Source: Microbacterium sp. PM5 (GTDB lineage: Bacteria > Actinomycetota > Actinomycetes > Actinomycetales > Microbacteriaceae). From it: 64,000 bases of DNA. The notes under the pieces were generated by a model. The model made no database searches, was not told the DNA's origin, and saw only the letters and a list, made by a program, of their open reading frames with translations. A program made the position numbers and the translations under genes. This document shows, one piece after another, positions 24,920 to 33,894 of this stretch (positions are counted from its first letter, which is position 1; each line of letters opens with the position of its first letter). Location: the NCBI RefSeq assembly GCF_003293595.1, contig NZ_CP022162.1, positions 713,737-777,736 of the forward strand, in the 5' to 3' direction.

Positions 24920-26500
24920 ATGAGCGAGAACACCCCCACCAACAGCGAACCGCAGGATGGCGCCGCGCAGGGCATCGATGCCGCGCAGCAGCGTGAGACC
25001 GCGCCGGAGCGTCCGCCGCTGCCCGAGCAGTCGGCCACGCACGCGGCTCAGAATTCGCCGGCAGGCGCCGCGACCTCCGCGCCCGCCGGTACGCCGGAGC
25101 CGGGCACCGGCTACGCCGCGCAGGCGCCGTACACGGCCCCGACCCCGCCGACGGCTCACACGCCGAGCCCGCAGGCGCCCCACGCGTCCTACCCGGCCCC
25201 GTCGTACGGCAGCCCGGCCTTCGGTACCTCGGCGTTCGGCACTCAGGCCACGGCCGTCTACCCGGCTGCGACGACCGCAACGGAGCACGCGCCGTCGGCG
25301 AAGCTCGGTGCGGGCAAGATCGTCGGCATCATGGTCGCGGCGGCGCTCGTCGGTGGCGCGGCCGGAATCGGGGGAGCCGCGGCGGGCGCGTCGTTCTTCC
25401 CGCAGTCGCAGACCGTGGTCAGCGGAGCACCCTCCACGGTGACGGTGAACAACACGGCCTCGGTGAATCAGACGACGGCGATCGCCGCGAAGGTCGTCCC
25501 GAGCGTGGTCACGATCTCGGCGACCGCGGGCTCTTCGGGCGGCACCGGGTCCGGGGTGGTCCTCACCTCCGACGGCTACGTCGTGACGAACACACATGTC
25601 GTGACGCTCGACGGTCAGACCGCTGACGCGAAGCTGTCGGTCACCGCATCGGACGGCAAGGTGTACGCGGCGACCATCGTCGGCACCGACCCGACCTACG
25701 ACCTCGCGGTGATCAAGCTCACTGATGCATCGGGGCTGACTCCGATCGAGTTCGGCGACTCGTCCAAGCTCAACGTCGGCGACGCGACGGTCGCCGTCGG
25801 AGCTCCGTTGGGCCTGTCGAACACGGTGACCACGGGGATCGTCAGCGCTCTCAACCGCTCGATCCAGATCGCCTCGTCGGCCGCGCCGAAGGGTGACTCA
25901 CAGGATCAGACCCCCCAGCAGGGTGACGGCAACGGCTCGCCGTTCCAGTTCGACTTCGGCCAGGGGCAACAGCAGTCGACCGCGCAGAGCTCCATCTCCA
26001 TCGCCGTGATCCAGACGGATGCCGCCATCAACCCCGGCAACTCCGGTGGTGCGCTCGTCGACGGCGAGGGCAAGCTGATCGGCATCAACGTCGCCATCGC
26101 CTCTGCTGGCGGCTCGAGCTCCAGCGGTCAGTCCGGGTCGATCGGTGTGGGCTTCTCGATCGAGTCCGACATCGTCAAGCGCATCACCGACGATCTGATC
26201 AAGAACGGCACCGCCACGCATGGTCTGCTGGGTGCAGGTGTCCGTGACGCCGCCACCCAGGAGGGCGCCACGACCGCCGGAGCCTACATCGCGGACGTGA
26301 CTTCGGGCGGTGCCGCTGCTGCGGCGGGTCTGAAGAAGGGCGACGTCGTGACGTCGTTCAACGGAGTGCCGATCACCAATGCCACCGACCTGACGGCACA
26401 GGTGCGGGCGCTCGCTGCGGGATCGAAGGCGACGATCGTCTACGACCGCGGAGGGAAGACGAGTTCCGCCGAGGTCACGCTCGGCCAGCTCCAGCAGTAG
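24920..26500 (+). CDS. HtrA/DegP-type membrane-anchored serine protease
   Basis: 526 residues. About 130 cytoplasmic residues are Pro/Ala/Thr-rich and disordered, followed by one membrane helix (about 133-158), then a trypsin-like domain with His226 (VVTNTHVV), Asp261 (DPTYDLAVIKL) and Ser375 (NPGNSGGAL), and a C-terminal PDZ domain (about 430-520). A Gly/Gln-rich insertion (about 323-355) interrupts the protease between Asp and Ser. This layout matches PepD/HtrA proteins of actinobacteria, which degrade misfolded envelope proteins. The ATG has a GGAAGAAGGA site. No sensor kinase is adjacent. Confidence 0.92.
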   Translation: MSENTPTNSEPQDGAAQGIDAAQQRETAPERPPLPEQSATHAAQNSPAGAATSAPAGTPEPGTGYAAQAPYTAPTPPTAHTPSPQAPHASYPAPSYGSPAFGTSAFGTQATAVYPAATTATEHAPSAKLGAGKIVGIMVAAALVGGAAGIGGAAAGASFFPQSQTVVSGAPSTVTVNNTASVNQTTAIAAKVVPSVVTISATAGSSGGTGSGVVLTSDGYVVTNTHVVTLDGQTADAKLSVTASDGKVYAATIVGTDPTYDLAVIKLTDASGLTPIEFGDSSKLNVGDATVAVGAPLGLSNTVTTGIVSALNRSIQIASSAAPKGDSQDQTPQQGDGNGSPFQFDFGQGQQQSTAQSSISIAVIQTDAAINPGNSGGALVDGEGKLIGINVAIASAGGSSSSGQSGSIGVGFSIESDIVKRITDDLIKNGTATHGLLGAGVRDAATQEGATTAGAYIADVTSGGAAAAAGLKKGDVVTSFNGVPITNATDLTAQVRALAAGSKATIVYDRGGKTSSAEVTLGQLQQ

Positions 26501-26533
26501 CGTCGCTCCCCGCCCGCCGCAGCCGGGCGCCAC

Positions 26534-26572
26534 CGAAGGCCACCGTGCGAGTTCCTCTCACGGTGGCCTTCG
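26534..26572. terminator. Bidirectional terminator
   Basis: CGAAGGCCACCGTG (26534-26547) and its complement (26559-26572) form a perfect 14-bp stem with an 11-nt loop between the convergent htrA and maltokinase-like genes. There is no U-run. Confidence 0.8.
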
Positions 26573-26596
26573 TCGTCGCGCGAGAGGGGAGCGGAG

Positions 26597-27886
26597 TCAG
26601 TCTGCGAGCAGACGCTCGATCGCCGAGAGCGGGATCGCGAGCCAGGCGGGCCGATGCCTGGCCTCGTAGATGGCCTCGTAGACCGCTTTGTCGAGTTCGA
26701 GCGCGTTGAGCAGGATCTGGGCGGTCGCGCCTCCGGTGTCGGAGTATCCGTCGAGAAAGGCGGTACGTGCCGAGCGGGCCCAGGCGTCGGCGGCCTCGTC
26801 GACAGCGCCGTCGTGCTGCTGGGGCGCGCGCTGCAGTCGCAGCGATCCCGCGACGTAGTCGAACGAGCGCAGCATGCCGGCGATGTCGCGCAACGCGAGA
26901 TCCGGTGCGCGTCGCTCGGCGATCGGTCGCATCGGTTCTCCCTCGAAGTCGAGCAGCATCCAGCCCCGCGTCGGCGAATGCAGAACCTGGCCGAGGTGGT
27001 AGTCGCCATGCACTCGCTGCAGGGCGGGCCAGGAGGAGGCCTCGGCGGCGGCGTAGATCCGGTCGATTGCCGCCGCGTGGGCGGCGAGCGCAGGCACTTC
27101 CACCGCCGCGATGGCACGTCGTCGCCGCCACGCCGCGCTGATGGCGCGCCGGGCGACCCCGTCCGCGCGCGGGGTGGGGAACAGGCGGGCGAGATCTCGA
27201 TGGACCGCGGCGGTGACCTGACCGAGGGAGGCGGCTTCGGCGGTGAAGTCGGTGTTGACGGCCGCCGCGGCAAGAGCCACCCGCCAGGCGTCATCGACGT
27301 CGGGCAGGAACTCCTGCGCGAATGCCAGCGATCCCCGCTCTGAACCGCCGCCCGGCGCCATCGTCCAGCGGCCGTCGAGATGGCCCACGACGGGGGGAAC
27401 GTGGCGGCTGCCGGCGGCTGCGAGGGCGGACTGGAGTTCGATGTCCGGGTTGATGCCCGGATGCAGGCGGCGGAACACCTTGCAGATCGTCGGCGCGGCG
27501 TCGCGTGGACGGTAGATGATCGAGGTGTTCGACTGCTCGCCGACCAGCACCTGCGACGGACCGTCCAGATCGCTGCGACCCAGTTCGGCGAGCAACGCCG
27601 AGGCGAAGGCGTGATCGTGCGGTCCGTCGATCAACGCACGACCCTCGTGGACCGCGATCGTCCACGGCTCCGTGACATCGGCGGGACGGGTCACGAGCGG
27701 AACCTGATAGACGATGGCGTCCTCGTCGTCGCCGTCGGCGACGATCAGGACCTGAACGGCCGCATCCGGGTCGCCGGTCGTCAGCTCGCGTTCGTCGAGA
27801 ATCCGCAGGCGGGGTGAGCGTCCGGTCGGCGAGTACCACCGCTGCTGCGGCATCCACACAGCCAGGTGCCCCAGCGTCGTCTGCAT
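26597..27886 (-). CDS. Maltokinase-like phosphotransferase
   Basis: 429 residues, near the size of mycobacterial Mak. The C-lobe has the intact loop RVHGDYHLGQVL and metal motif LLDFEGEP, diagnostic of the maltokinase/glucosamine-kinase branch of the APH fold; the N-terminus begins with the family's WMPQQRWY-like segment. Mak phosphorylates maltose at C1 for the GlgE route from trehalose to alpha-glucan. No treS, glgE or glgB is next to it, so the partner enzymes must be elsewhere or the substrate may be another sugar such as glucosamine. Confidence 0.75.
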   Translation of the reverse strand: MQTTLGHLAVWMPQQRWYSPTGRSPRLRILDERELTTGDPDAAVQVLIVADGDDEDAIVYQVPLVTRPADVTEPWTIAVHEGRALIDGPHDHAFASALLAELGRSDLDGPSQVLVGEQSNTSIIYRPRDAAPTICKVFRRLHPGINPDIELQSALAAAGSRHVPPVVGHLDGRWTMAPGGGSERGSLAFAQEFLPDVDDAWRVALAAAAVNTDFTAEAASLGQVTAAVHRDLARLFPTPRADGVARRAISAAWRRRRAIAAVEVPALAAHAAAIDRIYAAAEASSWPALQRVHGDYHLGQVLHSPTRGWMLLDFEGEPMRPIAERRAPDLALRDIAGMLRSFDYVAGSLRLQRAPQQHDGAVDEAADAWARSARTAFLDGYSDTGGATAQILLNALELDKAVYEAIYEARHRPAWLAIPLSAIERLLAD

Positions 27887-27892
27887 GCGTCG

Positions 27893-27898
27893 AGGCTA
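27893..27898 (-). promoter_or_regulatory. -10 box for the maltokinase-like gene
   Basis: TAGCCT on the minus strand, six bases before the ATG at 27886. It lies inside the gap that follows the upstream small gene. Confidence 0.5.
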
Positions 27899-27907
27899 GT
27901 CAGGGGG

Positions 27908-28147
27908 TCACGGGCTGTCGAGGTCGCCGGTCTGATCGTTGCCGTCGCGGTCGGCCTCGGTCGAGGACGATGACGTCGTGAGAAAGGTCTCGAGCGGAAC
28001 CGAGATCGCGACGCCAGCAGCGCCGAACACACCGAGATCGTCGATCGGCGGCGGCAGCACTTCTGCCGGCTGCGGCTGTTCCCGCGGGTCTGCGGGCAGC
28101 CCGCCCCACTCGGACGGATCCTCGGGCCGACTCTGGAAGATACCCAT
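27908..28147 (-). CDS. Small conserved-looking protein of unknown function
   Basis: 79 residues, Pro-rich N-terminal half and an acidic, Ser-rich C-terminus. One short hydrophobic segment (VFGAAGVAISVPLETFL) is visible but is too short and interrupted for a clear membrane helix. The codon use matches its neighbours and the gene fits neatly between two minus-strand genes. CACAAT lies six bases before the ATG. Its function is not recognisable. Confidence 0.55.
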   Translation of the reverse strand: MGIFQSRPEDPSEWGGLPADPREQPQPAEVLPPPIDDLGVFGAAGVAISVPLETFLTTSSSSTEADRDGNDQTGDLDSP

Positions 28148-28195
28148 GCGCCCATTGTGCGCGATGCGGCTGCGACGAGCGCTCGCCGCGCGGGA

Positions 28196-29128
28196 TCACC
28201 CGGGTTCGCGGTCCCCCTCATCCGGTGTGAGGGGCCGACCGGACTTGCGCGCGCCGCGGCGCGGAACAAGACCGGCGACGGCCGTCACGGCCGATCGCCC
28301 GCGGTCGCCGATGGTGCTGCCGGTGCGCCGGACGAAGCCGAACGCGGTGCTCTCGAGACGTGTCGCGCCCGGCCGTGGCTCGAGCTCGGCGGGGTACTGC
28401 AGCGGCGCTCCTCCGAAAGCGCGCCGGGATCCGACCACGACGCGTCGCCCGAGCAGGTGATTGCCGGTGCCGCCCACGGCGGCACCGATACCGAAGGGGA
28501 GAGCCTTGCCGATGACGGATGCGCCGCCCTTGGCGGCGAACTGGCGGATGAAGGCCGACTTCAGCCTGTCCACGAGAGGACCCACGGCGGCGCGAGGCAG
28601 CGACTTCGTGATCAGTTCGCCCCAGTACGTGGGGCGGGGCGTCCCCGTCCCGGCGAGCTGTCGACCGAGCTGCGCGACGAGATCGACACCCTCCTTGCCG
28701 AGCATGAGCGTCAGCACAAGGGCGCGCGCCCGGTCGGGGTTCTCGACACGGATGCCATGCAGCTCCGCCAACGACTGCGCGAACAGCGCGGTCGCTTCGA
28801 GGAAGCCCACCGTCTCGACACCGGACAGGGCCAGGGTCATGCCGGTGCCGATGCCGGGGACCACCGCGGTGGCTCCCACGGCCGCGCCGCCGGTGGTCAC
28901 GGCCGCCAGGTAGCGGCGTTCGAGCATCCGCACGATGTCGCTGGTCGCTGCCTCGGGGTGGCGCAGGCGGATGCTGCGCAGGTGCGCGATGACGGCGGGG
29001 CGCTGCACCTGAAGAACCCGGTCCAGGGCACGGATGGTCCGAGGGTGCTCGGAGGACCCTTCCGGCGGCAGGCCTCCGGCCCACGGCGCGTCATCGGGGA
29101 GCGAATGGATGCGGGGGATCTGGACCAT
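28196..29128 (-). CDS. EcsC-like protein with a glycine-rich helical core
   Basis: 310 residues. The centre has Ala/Gly-rich helices (TTGGAAVGATAVVPGIGTGM and KGGASVIGKALPFGIGAAVG) arranged as in EcsC-family proteins, with a basic C-terminal tail. No catalytic motif is visible. The ATG has TAGGAT nine bases upstream. EcsC relatives are membrane-associated and of unknown molecular role; the family assignment is tentative. Confidence 0.6.
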   Translation of the reverse strand: MVQIPRIHSLPDDAPWAGGLPPEGSSEHPRTIRALDRVLQVQRPAVIAHLRSIRLRHPEAATSDIVRMLERRYLAAVTTGGAAVGATAVVPGIGTGMTLALSGVETVGFLEATALFAQSLAELHGIRVENPDRARALVLTLMLGKEGVDLVAQLGRQLAGTGTPRPTYWGELITKSLPRAAVGPLVDRLKSAFIRQFAAKGGASVIGKALPFGIGAAVGGTGNHLLGRRVVVGSRRAFGGAPLQYPAELEPRPGATRLESTAFGFVRRTGSTIGDRGRSAVTAVAGLVPRRGARKSGRPLTPDEGDREPG

Positions 29129-29137
29129 GTCGGCACG

Positions 29138-29143
29138 ATCCTA
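29138..29143 (-). promoter_or_regulatory. -10 box for the EcsC-like gene
   Basis: TAGGAT on the minus strand, nine bases before the ATG. It is 75 bp from the divergent -10 of the ABC transporter operon. Confidence 0.45.
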
Positions 29144-29218
29144 TGGACGGCCCCTGGAGAGCGGCTGAGCGTTGACGCGCGGGTGTGGACGATCGGGGCG
29201 ATCGTCGGACCGGCTTGC

Positions 29219-29224
29219 TAGGTT
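29219..29224 (+). promoter_or_regulatory. -10 box for the ABC exporter operon
   Basis: TAGGTT, six bases before the GTG at 29231; no ribosome binding site precedes that GTG, which supports a leaderless start. Confidence 0.5.
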
Positions 29225-29230
29225 TGACGG

Positions 29231-30628
29231 GTGAGCGCCCCCCATCCGACCCCCGCGGAAGACGACGGCGTGCACGATCTGCCGCCGCTGCCGTCGGTGC
29301 CCGCTGCCGAGGCGGCAGCTCAGCTCGATCGCCGCGAGGACGAACCGGCGGCGGCGCCCGCGGTGCCCCGACCGCGTCGTCCCGCGGCACAGCGCGGCGC
29401 CCCGCGCGTACCGCGGCCACGCAAGCCCAAGGCCACGCTCCCGCCGCCCCCCGACGTGCCGCCGGAGGTGGCTGCCGCACGATTCGAGGCGGCCCCGCCG
29501 CCACCGCCGTCGTCCATCGACGCGGGAGCCGAGATCTCGGAGAGTCCCGACCTCGAACCGGCGCTGCCGGAGGCCACCGCTGAGGGTGAGCGAGAGCCTG
29601 AGGTCGAGGTCGAGGTCGAGGTCGAGCCCGAGGTCGTGATCGAGGTTGAGCCCGAGGCAGAGGCCGAGCCCGTGATCGAGCCCGATCAGACCGTTGCGGA
29701 CGACGCCCAGGTCGCGCCCAAGGGTGCCCTCGAGGTCGAATCCGTCGCGGACGACGTTCCCGACCCGGACGCGGCGGCATCCGCGCTCGCGGAGATGCTG
29801 GCGGCGACGGGACCCGCCTCGACGGCCGATACCGATGAGTCCGTCGACGACGCCGGCGCGAACGTGCAGATCGAAGCGGTGCGTCTGAGCGGGGTCACGA
29901 AGACATTCGGCGCGACCGTCGCGGTCGACGCGATCGATCTGCGAATCCCGGCCGGCACTTTCTACGGGATCGTGGGCCCCAACGGTGCGGGCAAGACGAC
30001 GACGCTCTCGATGATCGCGGGTCTGCTCCGCCCCGACAGCGGTGAGATCCGCATCGCGGGTGTCGACCTGGCATCCGCGCCTCGTCAGGCGAAACAGAAG
30101 ATGGGCATCCTGCCCGACCGCCTGCGCACTTTCGACCGGCTGACCGGCAGGCAGCTGCTGCACTACTACGGAGTACTGCGCGGACTGCGCTCGGCCGTCG
30201 TGGAGAGTCGTACGGCGGAACTCGCGCGGGCGTTCGATCTCACCGACGCCCTGTCGCGGCCCGTGTCGGATTACTCGGCCGGTATGACGAAGAAGATCAT
30301 GCTCGCCGGAGCCATGATCCATTCACCCCGCGTGCTCGTCCTGGATGAGCCGTTCGAGTCGGTCGACCCGGTCTCGTCGGCGGTCGTCCTCGACATCCTG
30401 TCCGCCTACGTCGCGCACGGCGGCACGGTCGTGCTGTCCAGTCACGGAATGGAGCTCGTCGAGCGTGTCTGCTCCGGACTCGCGGTGATCGTCGGGGGTC
30501 GTGTGCTCGCCGAGGGGACCGTCGATGAGGTGAGGGGAGAACTCACTCTCGAGCAGCGCTTCATCGAGCTGTCCGGCGGCATCAGCGACGCGGAGGGGCT
30601 CGAGTGGTTGCACACGTTCTCCGACTGA
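29231..30628 (+). CDS. ABC transporter ATP-binding protein with long acidic N-terminus
   Basis: 465 residues. The first ~210 are disordered: Pro/Ala/Arg-rich, then a Glu/Val repeat, then an acidic Ala/Asp stretch. The ATPase follows (about 217-445): Walker A GPNGAGKTT, signature YSAGMTKKI (an SxGM variant of LSGGQ), Walker B VLVLDEPFESVDP and the switch His in LSSHGMEL. This is the single-domain type that works with a separate permease in export or efflux. The stop lies inside the permease gene (25-bp overlap), so the two are one operon. The cargo is unknown; the N-terminal extension is unusual for this class. Confidence 0.85.
   Translation: MSAPHPTPAEDDGVHDLPPLPSVPAAEAAAQLDRREDEPAAAPAVPRPRRPAAQRGAPRVPRPRKPKATLPPPPDVPPEVAAARFEAAPPPPPSSIDAGAEISESPDLEPALPEATAEGEREPEVEVEVEVEPEVVIEVEPEAEAEPVIEPDQTVADDAQVAPKGALEVESVADDVPDPDAAASALAEMLAATGPASTADTDESVDDAGANVQIEAVRLSGVTKTFGATVAVDAIDLRIPAGTFYGIVGPNGAGKTTTLSMIAGLLRPDSGEIRIAGVDLASAPRQAKQKMGILPDRLRTFDRLTGRQLLHYYGVLRGLRSAVVESRTAELARAFDLTDALSRPVSDYSAGMTKKIMLAGAMIHSPRVLVLDEPFESVDPVSSAVVLDILSAYVAHGGTVVLSSHGMELVERVCSGLAVIVGGRVLAEGTVDEVRGELTLEQRFIELSGGISDAEGLEWLHTFSD
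29600..29623 (+). repeat. Tandem hexanucleotide repeat GAGGTC x4
   Basis: Four exact copies of GAGGTC inside the ABC ATPase gene encode Glu-Val dipeptides. Gains or losses keep the reading frame and would only change the length of the acidic linker. Confidence 0.75.
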
Positions 30629-32157
30629 GGCTCGACCTCCTCGTCGGCGCCCTGCGCGCGGACCGACGCCAGATCGCGCGCACACTCGTGGGTGTCGCCG
30701 TGGTCGCGCTCGTCGTGGGCGCCGTGTGTGTCGCCGCATGGCGGCTGCGCTCGTCATCGGAGGACGCGGCATTCGCGGTGACGATGGTCGCGGCATCCGC
30801 TCTCACCCTCGGATTCTTCGTCACGGCCCTGGTGGGGGGCGTGGACGATCAGCTCGACCCGCGGCGATTCTCCGTCGTCGGAGCGTCGCCTCGCGCGACG
30901 GCCGGAGCGACGCTGCTGGCGAGCATGATCAGTGTGCCGGCGATCGCCCTGATTGTCGTCGCGGTGGCGTTGAGCGCGCTGTGGGCTGATCGTGGCGCTG
31001 CGGCGTGGGTGTGCATCGTCTCCGCCGTCCTCGGCGTGCTCACGTGCCTGCTGCTCGCGAAGATCGGCCTGGCCCTCGCGGGCATGGTGCGCGATCATCG
31101 CTCCAGAGAGCTGACGGGGGTGTTCCTCATCGCCCTGATCGTGGTCGTCGTTCCTGTCGTGGTCTTCCTCGCATCCCTGCAGTGGACCGACGGCGTACCG
31201 TCCGCTCTGGTCGCGGCCGTCGACCTTCTGGCGCTCACTCCTCTGGGCGCGCCATGGGCGCTGCCCGAACGCGCACTCAGCGGTGGCGCAGCGGGCCCGG
31301 CCGTTGTCGCGGCGCTGTCGGTCGCGGTGCTCGCGGCACTGTGGTTCTGGCTCGTCGACCGGTTGATGACGACCACCGAGCGCCCGGGGGTCGCGCGTCA
31401 GAAGCGCGGGCTGGGGTGGTTCGATCTGACGGGCGGCACAGCGGCCGGTGGCATTGCGGCACGCAGCATCGTCTATTGGTTCCGTGATCCGCGTTATCTG
31501 GTCAACATCATCATCGTGCCGATCGCGGCGGCCCTGACGATCATCCCGCTCGTGCTGGTCGGCGTGCCGATCGAGCTCGCGGTGCTGCTTCCGGCCCCAC
31601 TGATCGCGCTCTTCTTGGGCTGGTTGCCGCACAACGACCTCGCCTACGACTCGACGGCTCTCTGGATGCACATCGCGGGCGCTGTGCGCGGCGCGGCGGA
31701 TCGGGCCGGACGTCTCGTGCCGATCACGGTCGTCGGCGCGGTCCTGCTGGCGGTGGCCGTGCCGGTGACGATCTCCCTGCACGGACGTTGGGCGATGCTC
31801 CCGGCGATGGCGGGCGTATGCGCCAGCCTGTTCCTGGGCGGGCTGGGGTTGTCCTCCCTCACCTCTGTCATCGCTCCCTACGCCGTCTCCCGACCCGGCG
31901 ACAGCCCGTTCCAGCAGCCGCAGCGCACCGGCGGTGGACTCTCGCAGGCGGTGGTGATGTTCGGGGCGATGCTCCTGAGCGTTCCGACGCTGTGGTGCGC
32001 CTGGCTTGCGTTGACGGCGGACGAGAGCTGGGCGTGGATCGCGCTGTGGGCAGGTGCGGGGTCGGGCGCGGTGGTGCTGCTGATCGGGATCTTCGCCGGC
32101 GGAGCCGTGTTCGATCGCACCGGCGAGCGTCTCATGGAGTTCGCCGAGTCGACGTGA
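30604..32157 (+). CDS. ABC transporter permease, multi-pass membrane protein
   Basis: 517 residues with roughly 12 hydrophobic helices (for example GVAVVALVVGAVCVAAW and LIVVVVPVVVFLASL) and no extracytoplasmic domain. The GTG at 30604 lies inside the end of the ATPase gene, so translation is coupled. Gene order and topology fit the permease half of an exporter. No cargo-specific motif is visible. Confidence 0.8.
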   Translation: MVAHVLRLRLDLLVGALRADRRQIARTLVGVAVVALVVGAVCVAAWRLRSSSEDAAFAVTMVAASALTLGFFVTALVGGVDDQLDPRRFSVVGASPRATAGATLLASMISVPAIALIVVAVALSALWADRGAAAWVCIVSAVLGVLTCLLLAKIGLALAGMVRDHRSRELTGVFLIALIVVVVPVVVFLASLQWTDGVPSALVAAVDLLALTPLGAPWALPERALSGGAAGPAVVAALSVAVLAALWFWLVDRLMTTTERPGVARQKRGLGWFDLTGGTAAGGIAARSIVYWFRDPRYLVNIIIVPIAAALTIIPLVLVGVPIELAVLLPAPLIALFLGWLPHNDLAYDSTALWMHIAGAVRGAADRAGRLVPITVVGAVLLAVAVPVTISLHGRWAMLPAMAGVCASLFLGGLGLSSLTSVIAPYAVSRPGDSPFQQPQRTGGGLSQAVVMFGAMLLSVPTLWCAWLALTADESWAWIALWAGAGSGAVVLLIGIFAGGAVFDRTGERLMEFAEST

Positions 32158-32196
32158 CCCTGGGGACGAACCCGTCCACGGGTGCCTCGCCGCCGA

Positions 32197-32202
32197 TAGA
32201 AT
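32197..32202 (+). promoter_or_regulatory. -10 box for the DUF3039 gene
   Basis: TAGAAT, eight bases before the ATG at 32211. Confidence 0.5.
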
Positions 32203-32210
32203 CGGTCACC

Positions 32211-32483
32211 ATGAGCCCCCTCGACAGTCCCGATGCACCCGGTGACGGCGGCGTCGCCACCCTTGATCGTGAGCTCGAAGAGCTTCTGCGCGAGGAGAAC
32301 ATCGAGCCCGGTGACCACGAGCGGTTCTCGCACTACGTCAAGAAGGACAAGATCCTCGAGTCCGCCCTCACGGGCAAACCGGTGCGTGCGCTGTGCGGCA
32401 AGAAGTGGACTCCCGGCCGTGACCCGGAGAAGTTCCCGGTGTGCCCCACGTGCAAGGAGATCTACGAGTCGCTCATGAGCTGA
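32211..32483 (+). CDS. DUF3039 small zinc-ribbon-like protein
   Basis: 90 residues. An acidic N-terminus is followed by [26 protein letters not shown] and [13 protein letters not shown], the conserved core of DUF3039, whose CGK...CPTC cysteines probably bind a metal. The frame extends upstream only as a shadow of the permease. It is convergent with pncB, and this pair near murI is common in actinobacteria. No function is known. Confidence 0.85.
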   Translation: MSPLDSPDAPGDGGVATLDRELEELLREENIEPGDHERFSHYVKKDKILESALTGKPVRALCGKKWTPGRDPEKFPVCPTCKEIYESLMS

Positions 32484-32493
32484 GCGGTCCCGC

Positions 32494-33828
32494 TCACGCG
32501 TCGATGTAGACGGTGGGCAGCGCCGGGTCGGACCTGCTCAGGGCGAGCCCCGTCACAGGGAGTTCCTCGCGAACGATCCCGTGATGCTCCCGCGCGCGCG
32601 CAACACCGCCCGCCCCCTCGAAGGCGGGGTCGGGCTCGCTCGCCTCGACCAGCGAGACCTGCAGGGCGCGGGCGTCGGGATGGTCCGCCGCCGTCTGGAT
32701 CTCGTCGAATCCGTCGGAGACGGCGATGAGCTCGCTGGTTGCCGTGCCCCGGGAGAGGGTGCGGAACGCGGCCTTGCGACCGCCCTTGGACCCCTTGTCG
32801 GTGGAGGTCTTGGCCACCGCGACCCAACCACCCGCGGCATCCTGCCGAGCGACGAGTTTGTAGACCATCCCTGCCGTCGGCGCGCCGGAACCGGTCACCA
32901 CGGATGTCCCGACGCCGTAAGCATCGACAGGGGATGCCGCGAGCGCTGCGAGGGCGAACTCGTCGAGGTCGCTCGTCACGGTGATGCGCGTTCCGGTCGC
33001 GCCGAGCTCGTCCAGCTGCGCGCGCACCTCCGCGGCGACGGTGGGCAGGTCGCCGGAGTCGATGCGCACCCCGCCGAGGCCGGTGCCGGCGACGCGAATC
33101 GCGGTCTCGACGCCGCGGCGGATGTCGTAGGTGTCGATGAGCAGCGTCGTGTCGGTGCCGTGTGCCGCGATCTGGCTGCGGAAGGCGTCCTCTTCGCTGT
33201 CGTGCAGCAGAGTCCACGCGTGGGCGGCGGTTCCCATCGTCGGGATGCCCCACTCCCGCCCTGCCTGCAGGTTGCTCGTCGCACCGAACCCGGCGATGTA
33301 GGCGGCGCGCGCGGCCGCGACGGCGGAACGCTCTCCGGCGCGGCGGGAGCCCATCTCGGCGAGGGGACGGTCCCCGGCGGCGATACTCATACGTGCGGCG
33401 GCGTTGGCCACCGCGGAGTCGTGGTTGAGGATGCTGAGGGCCAGCGTCTCGAGCACGACCGCTTCGGCGAAGGAGCCCTCGACGGTGAGTACCGGCGATC
33501 CCGGAAAGTACAGCTCGCCTTCGCGGTAGCCGCGGATGCTCCCGGTGAAACGGTAGTTCTCGAGGTAGCGCAGGGTCTCGGCTCCGACGACGCGGTTGTC
33601 GCGGAGGTAGCGCAGCTCGTCGTCGCCGAAGCGGAACGCCCGCAGCTCCTGCAACAGCCGTCCGGTGCCGGCGACGACGCCGAAGCGGCGCGCTCCCGGG
33701 AGGCGCCGTCCGAACAGCTCGAACACGCAGCGGCGGGCCGCTGTCCCGTCCCGCAGGGCCGCATCGATCATGGTCAGCTCGTAGCGATCGGTGAGGAGGG
33801 CGGACGACGGGGCCTCGGCGCGGGTCAT
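32494..33828 (-). CDS. pncB: Nicotinate phosphoribosyltransferase
   Basis: 444 residues. [18 protein letters not shown] at the N-terminus, the [10 protein letters not shown] segment and [11 protein letters not shown] are characteristic of the enzyme that makes nicotinate mononucleotide from nicotinate and PRPP in the NAD salvage pathway. The conserved His in FGTxAH appears as MGTAAHAW. The ATG has TAGAGT six bases upstream. The gene ends 10 bp from the convergent DUF3039 stop, with no hairpin between them. Confidence 0.92.
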   Translation of the reverse strand: MTRAEAPSSALLTDRYELTMIDAALRDGTAARRCVFELFGRRLPGARRFGVVAGTGRLLQELRAFRFGDDELRYLRDNRVVGAETLRYLENYRFTGSIRGYREGELYFPGSPVLTVEGSFAEAVVLETLALSILNHDSAVANAAARMSIAAGDRPLAEMGSRRAGERSAVAAARAAYIAGFGATSNLQAGREWGIPTMGTAAHAWTLLHDSEEDAFRSQIAAHGTDTTLLIDTYDIRRGVETAIRVAGTGLGGVRIDSGDLPTVAAEVRAQLDELGATGTRITVTSDLDEFALAALAASPVDAYGVGTSVVTGSGAPTAGMVYKLVARQDAAGGWVAVAKTSTDKGSKGGRKAAFRTLSRGTATSELIAVSDGFDEIQTAADHPDARALQVSLVEASEPDPAFEGAGGVARAREHHGIVREELPVTGLALSRSDPALPTVYIDA

Positions 33829-33834
33829 GCCGTC

Positions 33835-33840
33835 ACTCTA
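33835..33840 (-). promoter_or_regulatory. -10 box for pncB
   Basis: TAGAGT on the minus strand, six bases before the ATG. The murI -10 lies 40 bp away on the other strand. Confidence 0.5.
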
Positions 33841-33880
33841 GCGATGGCGCTGGTGACGTCGCCGTCAGCGCAGCGGCGGG

Positions 33881-33886
33881 TAGGGT
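33881..33886 (+). promoter_or_regulatory. -10 box for murI-rph-rdgB
   Basis: TAGGGT, eight bases before the murI GTG at 33895. Confidence 0.5.
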
Positions 33887-33894
33887 GGAGAACC

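Noticed and set aside
28157..29221. Plus-strand frame opposite the EcsC-like gene
   Set aside because: No ribosome binding site or -10 spacing, and low-complexity translation; the minus-strand frame has both a -10 and a glycine-rich helical core.
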